NCBI GenBank assembly: GCA_037157565.1
Contig: JAZHRO010000036.1
Span: 127,666,001-127,730,000, forward strand
DNA length: 64,000 nucleotides
Source: Thalassia testudinum
Lineage: Eukaryota > Streptophyta > Magnoliopsida > Alismatales > Hydrocharitaceae
Direction: 5' to 3'
Made by a program: the position numbers and the translations under genes. Shown here piece after piece: positions 1 through 10,542 of this stretch (the stretch's first letter is position 1; every line of letters begins with the position of its first letter). The notes beneath the pieces were generated by a model that was not told where the DNA came from, searched no databases, and saw nothing but the letters and a program-made list of their open reading frames with translations.

Positions 1-1186
1 CATGATCTACTATGATAACAAGCTATCAACTATATGTGTAGGTTGTTTTCAGCTTTGAAATAGATTGTAATTCATCTTTATTTATCTGATAAATTTAATG
101 CTTTATCAGTAACTAATGGGTCTCCTGTGTGCCTAAAATTTTGTTGAAGTTGAAATCAATGTTTAAACTTGGATGGCTCTATTTGATTGTGGAAGTTTAC
201 AATGTTGAATATCTTATGTTCATCTTGTTTATATAGTAAATTTTTTTAGTGATGGTTAAAACCCAAGTAATGTTTTGCTACGGTAGAGATCCAACACTCA
301 AAAAATATTATCAAAATCCATTATACTGTCCTCATTGATCCTGATTAATAGGTGATAGTAGATATGCCAAGGTTGATGTGCAATCCTAAAAGTTCTGGAA
401 AGACAGGCATTATATTTTTAGGAGTGGAGATAGTTTCATGTTTTTCTGGATAATAAAAGTCAAATTTAATCTTTGGATAATAGAAGTTTCATTTTCTTTG
501 GATAATAACTTCATATGCAGAGTTACTCATATATGCTCTTCCATTTCTTGTTGTAAATCTCAAAATAAAATATAGTCTCTCTTCCAATAGGACTTAGCAT
601 CTAGTCAATAGCTTTGACATTCTAGATAGAACAAGGCTGCTTGCATATGTATACTGCCTCTATAGGTAAAAAAGAGCATAACTAATTCATAAGCTTTTAC
701 TATATTGACAAGTTAGAAGTTATGTTTGACTATTGGTCTTTACCAAAGTGTGCTATTTTTTGCAAGGTTGATGTGAATATATTTTTCATAAAGTAATTTA
801 ACTTTATGAATAGGTAAATGGTAAGGAAATGTGCACAATGGGTTGTAGGGCATAAGGGGAAGATGTCTTATCGTTTCTAGGAGAACCATGCACAATGGCC
901 ATGATAGGCCATAACTTCCTGTGGAGACCGCCATGGGTGGAAACATGTAGAAGAGACTTTCTCATGTCATAACTTCCTCTGGAGCCGAGAATGTTAGCTC
1001 ATAACTTCCAACCCATGGGTTATTCCCATTATGGGTTGTTTGCCCTTCTGATGACAATTTAGAAAAAGTTTTAATGGTTTGTTGCTATGATGTTATTTAA
1101 TGGAAAGGACGAGTTAAGCTAACGGGTACATTTTGATGACAATTTAGAATGAGTCGATTGAACAACTGAAATTCACCTCCACTCGC
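1..1186. other. AT-rich intergenic DNA, no gene seen
   Basis: I see no convincing coding frame, RNA gene or complete transposon here. The few open frames are short and lack recognisable motifs. The sequence leads into the PIF/Harbinger remnant. Confidence 0.6.
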
Positions 1187-1232
1187 TGACGTCGTTGGTT
1201 CAGGTGGCAACAAGTCTAGAAGAGCTAAAAAG

Positions 1233-2413
1233 TGGACCACCGAACAAGATTGCAAGCTCATAAAGATTTTAATGGATCATTAAGATCGTGGTCATTGGGA
1301 TGGACGATCTTTTTCTCATCATGCGTGGAGCGACATAGTGTTGGAATTTGAACAAGAGACAAGGTTGGGTTATGATAATACAAAAATCCTCCATAGATGG
1401 AAGACATTGAAGAAGAATTTACGTAGCTTCCATCATCTTCTAAACATGAGTGGATGGGGCCTTGACCCTATTACAAAGTGTCCCGTAGCACTATCTCTAT
1501 CGGTGTGGGAAGAGATGACCTTATTATTACTCTACTTGTTCTCATTCATATATATATGTGTAATTATCAATGTTAACATTAGCTGGCAATTTCACAGTTG
1601 CCACCTAAGTTGCAGAAGTTGAGAGGGGTTGCATTTCCGTACTATGATGAGATCAACATCATAGTGGAAAAGGACATTGCTACAGGGGAGCATGCAATGT
1701 CATCACACCATTTGTCTGACTCCTCTGAAGATGAGCTGACCGAACAACGTAACGAATCTTTGGTGCCATTTAATTATCCATATGTGGGCCCATCATACAC
1801 CACCTACCAGTAGCATCCATACCACGCCGATGTTAGTCGACAACGTATGGGTGAGTTTGATGTAAACGACAATCGATTCAGTTTTGGAGAGTTACTCTCC
1901 TCTGGTCACCCGTCGTACCATGGGATTAACATCGGCGAACCTTTGTATGGTGGAATCCCACATCATGACGTTCCTGGCAATGCTATGGGTCCATCCTCCA
2001 CGCCCTATCCCACTCCGGACTTAGGGCACAATTTTGAGAAGCAACCTTCACCCCGTCTCGCCATAAGGACTAGTACGAGGAAAAGAAAGAGCGAAGAAGG
2101 TAGTTCTAGTGGAAGCAAGAGAAGACATTTAAGCTCTGGCCATCTAAACACCCAAATATCGGAAGGCATATCTCAAATTAGTGGATTCCTACAGGAATTG
2201 GTCAGTATCAGATCACAACAGAAGAAGGTTAATAGATCTCAGGAGATAAGTCAATGCCTTCAGATGGTTACTGAGCGAGTTCCCAATATTTCTGGTGCTA
2301 ACACAGCAGCACTTGCACAGTACTTCGCAAAAAGTAGGAACCGTGCCATATTCAGGAATGTTGTCGGGAATCAAGATGCCTTCGTAAACTGGCTCGAGTC
2401 GGTTCTTAAGTAG
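1233..2413 (+). pseudogene. Myb/SANT-like DNA-binding protein (PIF/Harbinger ORF1), broken
   Basis: The N-terminal part (about 1,233-1,480) matches the Myb/SANT-like fold: an initial KKWTTEQ, a central HHAWSDIV, then HRWKTLKKNLRSFHHLL and a GWGLDP motif. In the transposon system this protein binds DNA and assists the transposase; the same family also includes host genes. A TAA at about 1,290 interrupts the domain where related proteins continue. A probable intron or frame change lies around 1,515-1,605. A second open stretch (1,598-1,813) carries the acidic linker, and a third (1,847-2,413) carries a basic, nuclear-localisation-like KRKSEEG...GSKRR segment and a C-terminal helical region. TAG at 1,811 separates the last two. 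Not functional as it stands. Confidence 0.6.
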
Positions 2414-2424
2414 TTGTCGTGCTT

Positions 2425-2472
2425 TAAGGCATGTTTTCCTTTCGTGTCGTTTAAGTCATGTTTTCCTTTCGG
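2425..2472 (+). repeat. Short tandem repeat at the transposase deletion junction
   Basis: The 15-mer CATGTTTTCCTTTCG occurs at 2,430-2,444 and again at 2,457-2,471 in an imperfect unit of about 27 bp. It lies between the end of the Myb-like frame and the surviving end of the transposase, where most of the transposase is missing. Confidence 0.7.
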
Positions 2473-2488
2473 TGAGTAACTTCAAAAC

Positions 2489-2788
2489 GTGGTGGAGCGT
2501 ACATTTGGTGCGCTTAAGTCACGATTTCATTTGCTAGATCATCGTTCGTACTATAGTATTAAGGTTCAACGTCGATTGGTTATGGCTGCTTGTATAATTC
2601 ATAACTTCCTCCGACATTATGATATGGATGATCCAGACTTCCATCAAAGATATGAAGAGGAAGAGGACGACGATTTAGATGATGATCCTACCGATGAGGT
2701 CGACAAATTGGATGTTCGGGCAGGTGAGCAAGTGCATGACCAGATTGCCTTTAACTTATGGGATGACTACACGAGGAGGCGACGATGA
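2489..2788 (+). pseudogene. PIF/Harbinger transposase, C-terminal fragment (HARBI1-like)
   Basis: The 99-residue frame begins at the conserved VERTFGALKSRFHLL motif, which carries the final glutamate of the DDE triad. It continues with RRLVMAACIIHNFLR, a signature of the DDE_Tnp_4 domain, and an acidic tail. Complete plant transposases of this family are about 400 residues, so the catalytic core upstream is gone. The ATG given as start is internal to the ancestral protein. It cannot cut DNA by itself. Confidence 0.75.
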
Positions 2789-3269
2789 AGACAATAATTG
2801 CAATGACACTTTATTCCAGTAAACTTAGTTCCCTTTTTATGAGTACTCCACTTTTGGATGTACTATGTGTTGTAATGAATTATGTTATTCGCATGCATCA
2901 TTGAATCATGAAACTTTCCAACTTTCTCTGCACTAAGACACTATGTTGGTGATTCTGCATTTAAATGATAGAGCTATTGTTACAATCTTTCCAGCATTGG
3001 TTGGGTGTAAAACTACAGGAATGGAAGTTGCTCCACGTTGCAACCCTTTTTGGTATCATAATTGTCAATGTGCCTGCAATGACATTTGCAGTCTTGTCCT
3101 ATTAGAAGGGATGAGTCAAGAGCTGACCGTCTTGCAGAGGTTGTACTACGTCTACCCAAATTTTGATGAAGTATAATATGTTGTTACTTACAACATTGAA
3201 GTTATCATTTCATTCCCAATTTAATCAATCTATCCACAAGGATGTGGATACAACATTGCCGTTGCCAAC

Positions 3270-3600
3270 CACGAACGAACAGCTTCATCAACTAAAGCAG
3301 AGCTAACATTTTTGGGAGGTTTGGTGGGGAAGTTGGAGAGAAGGGTACCCCAAACTAGGATGAGTAGGGAGGCCAATGACGATCATGTTGACTAGCTACT
3401 TCGTCACATTGAATAATTGGAGCATGTGGTAGAAGTTAAGAATGGCAAGGTGCAAAGGCTTCAATTGGATCTATAGTGCGCAGATGCGTGGAATGCAGAG
3501 TTACAGTAGAGGGTATTAGACTTAGAGGTTGAGGTTGTTCATAGTGTTGATGAACACTACGATGCAATGGCCACACGTTTTAACAACTTACGGATGTAGA
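3270..3600 (+). pseudogene. Coiled-coil protein remnant
   Basis: One reading frame gives a heptad-rich helix (segments such as LVGKLERRV, LLRHIE, LEHVVEVKNGKVQRLQLDL and RVLDLEVEVVHSVDEHYDAMATRFNNL) interrupted by TAG, TAA, TAG and TAG codons. Each stop sits where glutamine would fit the heptad. I do not recognise the family. By position it is probably part of the adjacent transposon remnant. Confidence 0.4.
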
Positions 3601-3843
3601 TTGATTTTTAGTTCCATGCCATCACTGCATATTATTATAATGTACTATAGAACACATTCTATTCTTATTTGCATAGGTAGAATGGATGTCTTCGCTATTG
3701 TTGTTAGGTAAGGAGACATAACTTTCATATTTATGTTGTCTACCAATTTGAGTTCCAACTATTTTTTCGCGTGCCAACTTTTTAATTGTTAGGTATTCTC
3801 TACATTATGAAGTTTGTATCGAATTAAATTGTTTCAAAATTAG

Positions 3844-4308
3844 GATGCCTCGGCAAATTTTCAACTTGTCTGAGGACACGAATCACACCCTGCTAGGCAC
3901 AGTATATGAAGCTAAGATTTTCTCGTCATGGTCTCATGGTTCTCCTGACAAAGTAGGCTGGGAAGGTGTCACAACTTCATTCAACTTCGAATATAATGTT
4001 TCCTTACCACGATCTCAGCTGATGACAAGGTGGAAAATGCTTAAGCGACAATACAGAAGCATACAGATTCTGCTACAAAAAGATGGTTGGACCTGATGCA
4101 ACACGCGCTTCATTATGGTTTCATCAACACCAGAGGCTTGGGATCTGGTATGTATAAGAATATGTCATATAATTTCCCTTAACTCGTCAACAGAGAAGCT
4201 ACTTAAGAAACACCTTCATTTAAATTATAGGTGACTGATCCGAACTTATATCGCATGAAGGACCGACCCTTTCCGCAATATTGTTTGATGGAGGACATCT
4301 TCAAATAA
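3844..4308 (+). pseudogene. Second Myb/SANT-like domain protein remnant
   Basis: An open frame at 3,845-4,096 contains the Myb/SANT-like pattern: an N-terminal acidic stretch, GWEGVTTSFN, then MTRWKMLKRQYRSIQILLQKDGW. After a TGA the same frame continues with STPEAWDLV, a probable small intron (about 4,148-4,230), and VTDPNLYRMKDRPFPQY, a typical continuation of this family, ending at about 4,308. It is related to, but not a copy of, the domain at 1.2-1.5 kb. Likely a second transposon ORF or a decayed host-like gene. Confidence 0.5.
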
Positions 4309-4310
4309 TG

Positions 4311-7300
4311 AAGTTGTTCTTGCATAATCTGTTATGTACTATTCTTGTTAAAGAACTACATATTGGTTGGCCATGATTTACTAGTTTTGATATTATAGTA
4401 ACTACTGTGCGTTGACTTTGTAGCTAGGATCATGTTAAGTACTTAGATTTTTTTTCGTAATTGTATGTTATTTATCTTTTATATGCTTGCATTCATATAG
4501 CTAATTATTTACATGTTTACATACATCCTTTGATATTTTACTGCCACTAACGATTTTGTTGTAGGTTATAATAACCTTTCAAATTAACCCAAATAAGCAA
4601 TGATGAAAGCTAACATAAGTTGGATTTCCACATTTGAGGTTGATGCGATTATACATCTGGATGGCTTTATTCTGGTTGGCTGTGGAAACAGGTATACAAC
4701 CTCAACTGAAGTTTTTGCATGGTTTGGATGGCTACTGTGAAGCAACCCCATGCAAGCGAAAGTTAAATAACATGCCTTCTTATGTCTGTGTATGGTAGGT
4801 ATGGCTGCAATGTAGCAACCCCATGCGAGACAAAAATCAGGGATGATTGATTGTGCCATTTAAGTGTAATGGTTTGCACCCAATGATAAGTGGTAATTTC
4901 CATTTGTAGCTTACTGAGCCTACTAAATTTATATAACAAACAATAAACCTCTAAATAACTTATGGACAACTCAACAAACCTACAAAGGTATTACTTCTGG
5001 CACTGTACTACTTATATTTTCTATATATTTTTTCACTTATCTCCAATCTAACATAAATTTCCCTCTTACATGCAATCTTGAAAGAACTTGTCAAATAACT
5101 GATACAAATTGCAAGTATTATTACATGAGTTACCTTACCTTGCATATAGTTTTTTCAGAATGCAACTTGCAGATTTTGATTACAATTGTTTTTGTTATGC
5201 TAACTTCTTATATCCTTTTTTAAGTGACAAGTTACTCTCTCCCGAATGAATTAAGCCACTCTTCTATAATAATAGTCTCTTACTTTCTTTACGTTACCTT
5301 GTTAGAAAATGTTATTCTAACTGTTCCTTTCAGGAACTTTTGCAATGATGACAGCTCTACTTAGTATGACTACTGTAGTAATGAGCAATTCTAAACAATT
5401 TCTTGTAATCTTCCTTTGTAGTTAACTTACCTCTCCCATTAGATATCAAAAAAAATTTACTTCATGATCTAACGTTACTGCAATTAGTTCCAAAGATAAG
5501 TTCTCTCCTTACTTTTAAATATCATCTAAATATCATCATGTCCAATATCATAATGTCCAATTCTCATGTTCTCTTGCAGGTTTTGTTACGTTGATATTCA
5601 AAATACTAAATTAAAGTTCGGATGAATTGTCAAGTGTCTTGATTTTCTTCGTGTACCATTGTATTTACATGTAACATAAACATCTTTTTATATATACATA
5701 CATGTATAAAATTTCGATCCAATTGTATTTCTATGTAACATTACACGATATTTAAGTGAGCGATCACTTTCACATCTACTGCATTCCTTCTAGTAAAGTT
5801 TCTATTCATATACAGATAATTTTTTTCAATGGCAATTCCTTTGATCACAGTATTTTTTGCTTCTTTCTTAATTATGCCTTGTATGCTTCATATTATATGT
5901 TCTATGTATGATTTCAAATTCTATTCCATCTATTCCACATAACATCCTTCCCAATATCAACTTTACAATTTATATGATATACATTAATCATCACATTCAA
6001 TATCAATGTAAATTAAATTAACAAGTTCATAAATAATAATTGTAAATCATATCTTTTATTAATTTCATTTATTTTACCATGCAAATCAATTTGTATTAAT
6101 TGATCCGTAGCAAGATTGGTTCATTGTTCCATTAAAGGCTTAAAAATTGATTGAATAATTTATTTGATTGATTCATTCCTCCTACCAAACACCTAACCCA
6201 AAATTAACACCTATAATTCCTTGATTTAACTACTAACACAACCAAATAACTAATCAAAATAAAATCCCTTAATTCATTTATTCCTCCCAACACCTAATTT
6301 TTATTCCTCCTACTAATCCCTCCTACCAAACAACACCTATGAGTCCCTCCCCATCCCACCCTTTCTCAAATATATTCACCACATTTTTGAAATCTTCCAC
6401 CACGATGCTCTCCCTTGCTTTTGCCTTAGTGCCTCTTTCTTCGACGCCCTTCTCCTCCTCCTTGCCATCTTCCGCTTGCTTTTCTGCCACCCACTCTCCA
6501 TGATTGCCTTCCTCCTCTCTTCGCTGCCCTCTGGCCCCCCCTCTACTTCTCCCACGATTGTAGCTTCTCCATTCTCGATAGGGACCTCGAAGATTGCCCT
6601 GTCCTCGGCACCCGCTCCGCCACTACCCTCCTTACCCTCCTCTTTGGCATCGTCGAGGCCAACATCCTCGTCACGCTCACTGCTAATGCGATAGTGCTGG
6701 CGACACGCAAGGGACTTTGCGGTTGGAGGGCTGATGGCTGCTTGCATCAAATGACGACCACGTGGCAACGGAGGTTGGGGGCAATGGGTTGGTATTGGGT
6801 TGTTTGCAAGCTGATGACCAAGAGCTATACCACCGCTTGTATGATTGATTGGAGGAACATGAAGGTATCTTCTTTTATTCCCCTTTATTTTTCCTTTAGA
6901 TGGTCTTTGTTTGTGGTGGTTCCTTCTTTTCGGAGAATTTAATTACATGTTGTGTGTATTCAATGTGATGGTGTGGATGTAAATTTGATTTGCTGAGTAA
7001 GTGTCGATTCTTTTGATGAGGTGTTACAAACTTCGTAAGTGAAGGAAATTAATTTTATAGTTTTGCTGAAGGTGAATTTTATCTGGTTTTGATGTTTTTC
7101 CTGTGTCTAGAATGAAGTAGCATGATTTGTCAACAGAAAATATCAAGCAAAATCCTGATCGCGCAGGATAAATTTTGTGCCATGCAACTTGAAATCGAGT
7201 TTAGGATTCAAACTCAACAACCAAAATCTCAGTTCAAATGCTATCGTCGATGTCATCCACGCAAGGTTTATGTCGGACATCCCCCTCCCTCCCCAAACCA

Positions 7301-10119
7301 TGGTACTTACCACTTTTTTTCTTAATTTGTTGTTGGTTCCTTTATTACTCTTTTGTCATTTTTTCTTGTGTTTTATCTGTATTCTATTTCCCTTCTGGTG
7401 GTGTTGCTGCTGCTTGTATTGCCAAGGAAGATGCTGGGTTTTCATGTATCCTGGCAACATCTGAGGTTGTTGATTATGATGATGCATATTTGGATTTGAT
7501 AAAAGAAATAATAGAGGGTATAGATTACTACATTGATGTAATCTATATGTGGGTACTATATGGATGTTGATGTTGTCTTAATGTTGTATTATGTTTTTAT
7601 TTTAATTTGTTTGGAGGGGCTGTTGATAATAAAGGGGATTCAAGACCATAACTTGTAGTTTTTCATCATATGCATTGTTTGGATTGGCCCCAACCACCCA
7701 AAAACTGGAAGCTCCATGACAACACCTTCATTCCCCCACTTTATGGTGATGGGAAGAGCACACAATGGGGCTCCAAATGCTGAGTCTGTTATTTGTCTAC
7801 TCTATGCTTATTAGCATCTAGGCAATCCTTAATATTTGCGTCATTACGAATCAAGTCATGTCCTCTACCCTAAATCTCCAATTAAGGTTATGGCATTGAT
7901 TATCACTATAAAAAGCATTTAGATTAGCGATCCAAGTAGAATAGGTGCAAAATTCATGTCTACAGTTGCAAATACATTGTCAACTTGGAAACAATACCAT
8001 TGTAAGAGTACAATGAAACTTGATTACGTCCTGTAGTTTCTAATGATCATTAGAATGTTATTGTTGAAATAAAGGATAGGATGGAACCTAGGGAATTTGT
8101 CTCTTCTTTATACTTATCCATATTCCATTGGAGACAACAGGGGATAAAGGGAGTTTGGATTTGGATTAAGTTGTCAATAAACGCAGCACATTTATTTTAG
8201 CTTGATGTTGAGGATGGTTTTTGGTATTGCCATGCTGAACCAAGTTACTTGATTCCTTTCATGGATCATACTTCCTATTAGTGCATCTCATAGAGTGGCG
8301 GTTGGTGATTTTGTTTTAAATTATAAGAAAGATATGTTTCTTTTTTTGTAAGAATACCAAACGAATGGCAAGCTACGTGGCATAGTCTTGTGGAAGTTCC
8401 ACAATGGAGTTGTCGACCATGGTAAAGATGTGTACTACAACAATAAGAATGGTTAACAAAGAAATTGGAATTGACACTGATTTTTTGAAGTGCTTGCTTT
8501 TAGGCAAAACCATGAGTGATTTGAGTAGTCTAATTAATTTGTTCTTCCACTTTTGGGGAATCATAGCATTTGACATTTGAAAACAAGATCTATTGGATGA
8601 TGGAATTCCTTGTAAGTACATTTTTATGTTAGCAGCATTGGCTTACCTTTACACCTTCACGCAAGGCAATGCGCAGCACGCCCACCCTCATCGCTTCATC
8701 TCTAAGATGGATTGGGTCAAGGAAACCTTTCTTTTCTTCCTCAAACTTTACTTGGTTGCTCTGGATGATTTTCCAAGTGAGAATTAATATACTGCATTCT
8801 GATTTTATGTACGTACGTACTATTATTGATCCCTTGGATTGCATGGTTGATGGTTGACTGGCAAGGAAAGATGTTGGCAAATACTCGTCGAAGCTTCTCT
8901 TCACTACATTCCAATGCATGCTCAGCACCATCCACAATTTTTTTTACGATCATAAATTGTCAACCCCTTTGATGAAGGGTACACAAATGTCCATTTGAAA
9001 TGAAATTTTAAACCTTTCTAAATCTATCAAGAGAACAAATCTATAAATTGTCTATCAAAATAATATGAACAACTAAATTGAATTGTTTTCTTTTTGTTTC
9101 TTCTCAGGAATTTGTTAGGCAACAACTTCATCTTTGATAATTCGAACAGGTGAACACAAGTATTATGCTTGACATTCAAAACTCATATTTTTCAGCTGTT
9201 TATTTTTTTGATTGACATGTAGTTTGAGTCGTTTCAAATTTCCATTTTGTACACATAAGGTAAATGAATACCTTGTGGCAGGACAGACATGATAACATGG
9301 TGGCTGTTGGAGCAAACAAAAAAGAACATGGAGGTTGTTGAAGCAAGTTGGAGCATGCAGGAAAGACTTGGTTTTATCCTTCTCAACTTAGAGTTTAATG
9401 TTAAATTGCATATGATCTATTCTGGACTAATTAGTTTTTTCTTGACCTCATGTTTTGTAGTAATTATGATAAGCATCAGTAAGAAAATATATTGAAAATT
9501 TCTAGTTAGTTACTATGTTATTATACATGCATGGTAAATGTTGGAGCTTATACCATCTTATTCTTATGAATGAATTGAGTTTAGATAGTTCAGGAAGATG
9601 CTGCATTTTTTTTTTTTTTTTGATGTGAATGTATCATATTGCTTGCTAAAAGTCTCATATAAGAATAAAAGGAAATTATAAGCATGCACACACTGAAAAC
9701 TTTTATTTGCAACTTCATCAAATTAAGAATAGAAGCTTGCATTATTGTACTCAGTGTATCATCTATTCGGAGGTTGACAACAACAATGATTTTAAGTCAT
9801 TTTTTGAGGAGGTTGTTGCAATCGGTTGATTTTCAATTATATTTTCTTATATTTTTATTTTTATTTTTATTTTATAAAAAAAAATGTTGTGACCCCAAGG
9901 AGGAAACACTTGTACTTGATTTTAAGTTTAATAAATTAGGGTAAGTTAAACCTTCAAGTTTATGTAACATGTATTTTATATTTGAAATTTAATAAAAGTG
10001 AAGTCCTATGTTAAAGGTTTATTTCGTCAAATTGTTGTGTTTGGTTATTAAAATAAAATGAAAATGATATTTGGATGAATATTTTATGATAATATCGTTT
10101 TCTCCACAAATAAGTTATC
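4311..10119. other. AT-rich intergenic DNA with unassigned transposon-like ends
   Basis: No gene can be supported. The motif CCTACCAAACA occurs at about 6,182 and again at about 6,323 in C-rich ends resembling PIF/hAT MITE termini, but I could not pair them with a left end. A GC-richer block at 6,360-6,900 is open on both strands without recognisable domains. Short frames at 8,373-8,953 have no family I can name. A poly-T run lies at about 9,605-9,621. Confidence 0.4.
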
Positions 10120-10402
10120 TCCAAAAGATAATTAGAGACAATTGTTTTTGTCCCCAAAAGTTGTAAAGATGAAATAATCCGTCCCTAAAAGATTTTGTGC
10201 CATGTCATCAGTGTGTTTTTGTATTCAATTTATTATGACCAATTTTCTGTTCTTGAGTTGGGGTGACAAAAAATCCATTCTCAAAAGTTTTGGTAACCCT
10301 TATTTGGGGAACGGATTTTTCATCACCTACCTTAAAATTCGTCTCCAAAGCTTATAAATCTGTCCTTGAAAGTCGTTACTGGAAACCTATTTTGTTGTAG
10401 TG
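10120..10402 (-). mobile_element. CACTA (En/Spm-type) element terminus
   Basis: The segment ends in TTGTTGTAGTG at 10,392-10,402. Read on the minus strand this is CACTACAACAA, the diagnostic terminus of CACTA transposons. Immediately inside are repeated short units of the type TCCCCAAAAG / TCTCCAAAAG / TCCCTAAAAG in both orientations, as in CACTA subterminal regions that bind transposase. I did not find the opposite CACTA end, so this is a fragment or an element whose other end has decayed. Confidence 0.6.
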
Positions 10403-10455
10403 GCTTAATTAGAGTTTTCCCTGTCATTAATATCCCTAGGCCATGCACATATCAA

Positions 10456-10542
10456 AGAAAAAGAGAGGATAAAGAAAGAGAGAGAAGGAAGGAGGAGAAA
10501 GAAAGAGAAGAGAGAATTGAGAGGTGGAGAGAGAGAGAGCAT
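10456..10542 (+). repeat. Purine-rich (GA/GAAA) tract
   Basis: About 85 bases of almost uninterrupted A and G, including AGAGAGAGAG runs. Open frames across it are low-complexity (KRE-rich) and are not taken as genes. Confidence 0.7.

Larger units (their letters stand above)
1190..4310 (+). mobile_element. Degenerate, internally deleted PIF/Harbinger-type DNA transposon
   Basis: Two hallmarks of plant PIF/Harbinger elements lie in order on the plus strand: a Myb/SANT-like DNA-binding ORF1 (from about 1,235) and the C-terminal part of a HARBI1/DDE_Tnp_4 transposase (2,489-2,788). The N-terminal two thirds of the transposase, with its first two catalytic acidic residues, is absent; only about 75 bases separate the two pieces. 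A coiled-coil remnant and a second Myb/SANT-like remnant follow to about 4,305. I could not fix terminal inverted repeats or a TTA-type target duplication, so the limits are approximate and this may be two elements side by side. Confidence 0.6.

Noticed and set aside
8373..8953. Possible FAR1/MULE SWIM-type protein on either strand
   Set aside because: Only a weak local resemblance (GIPCKYIFML); no zinc-ligand pattern or continuing frame.
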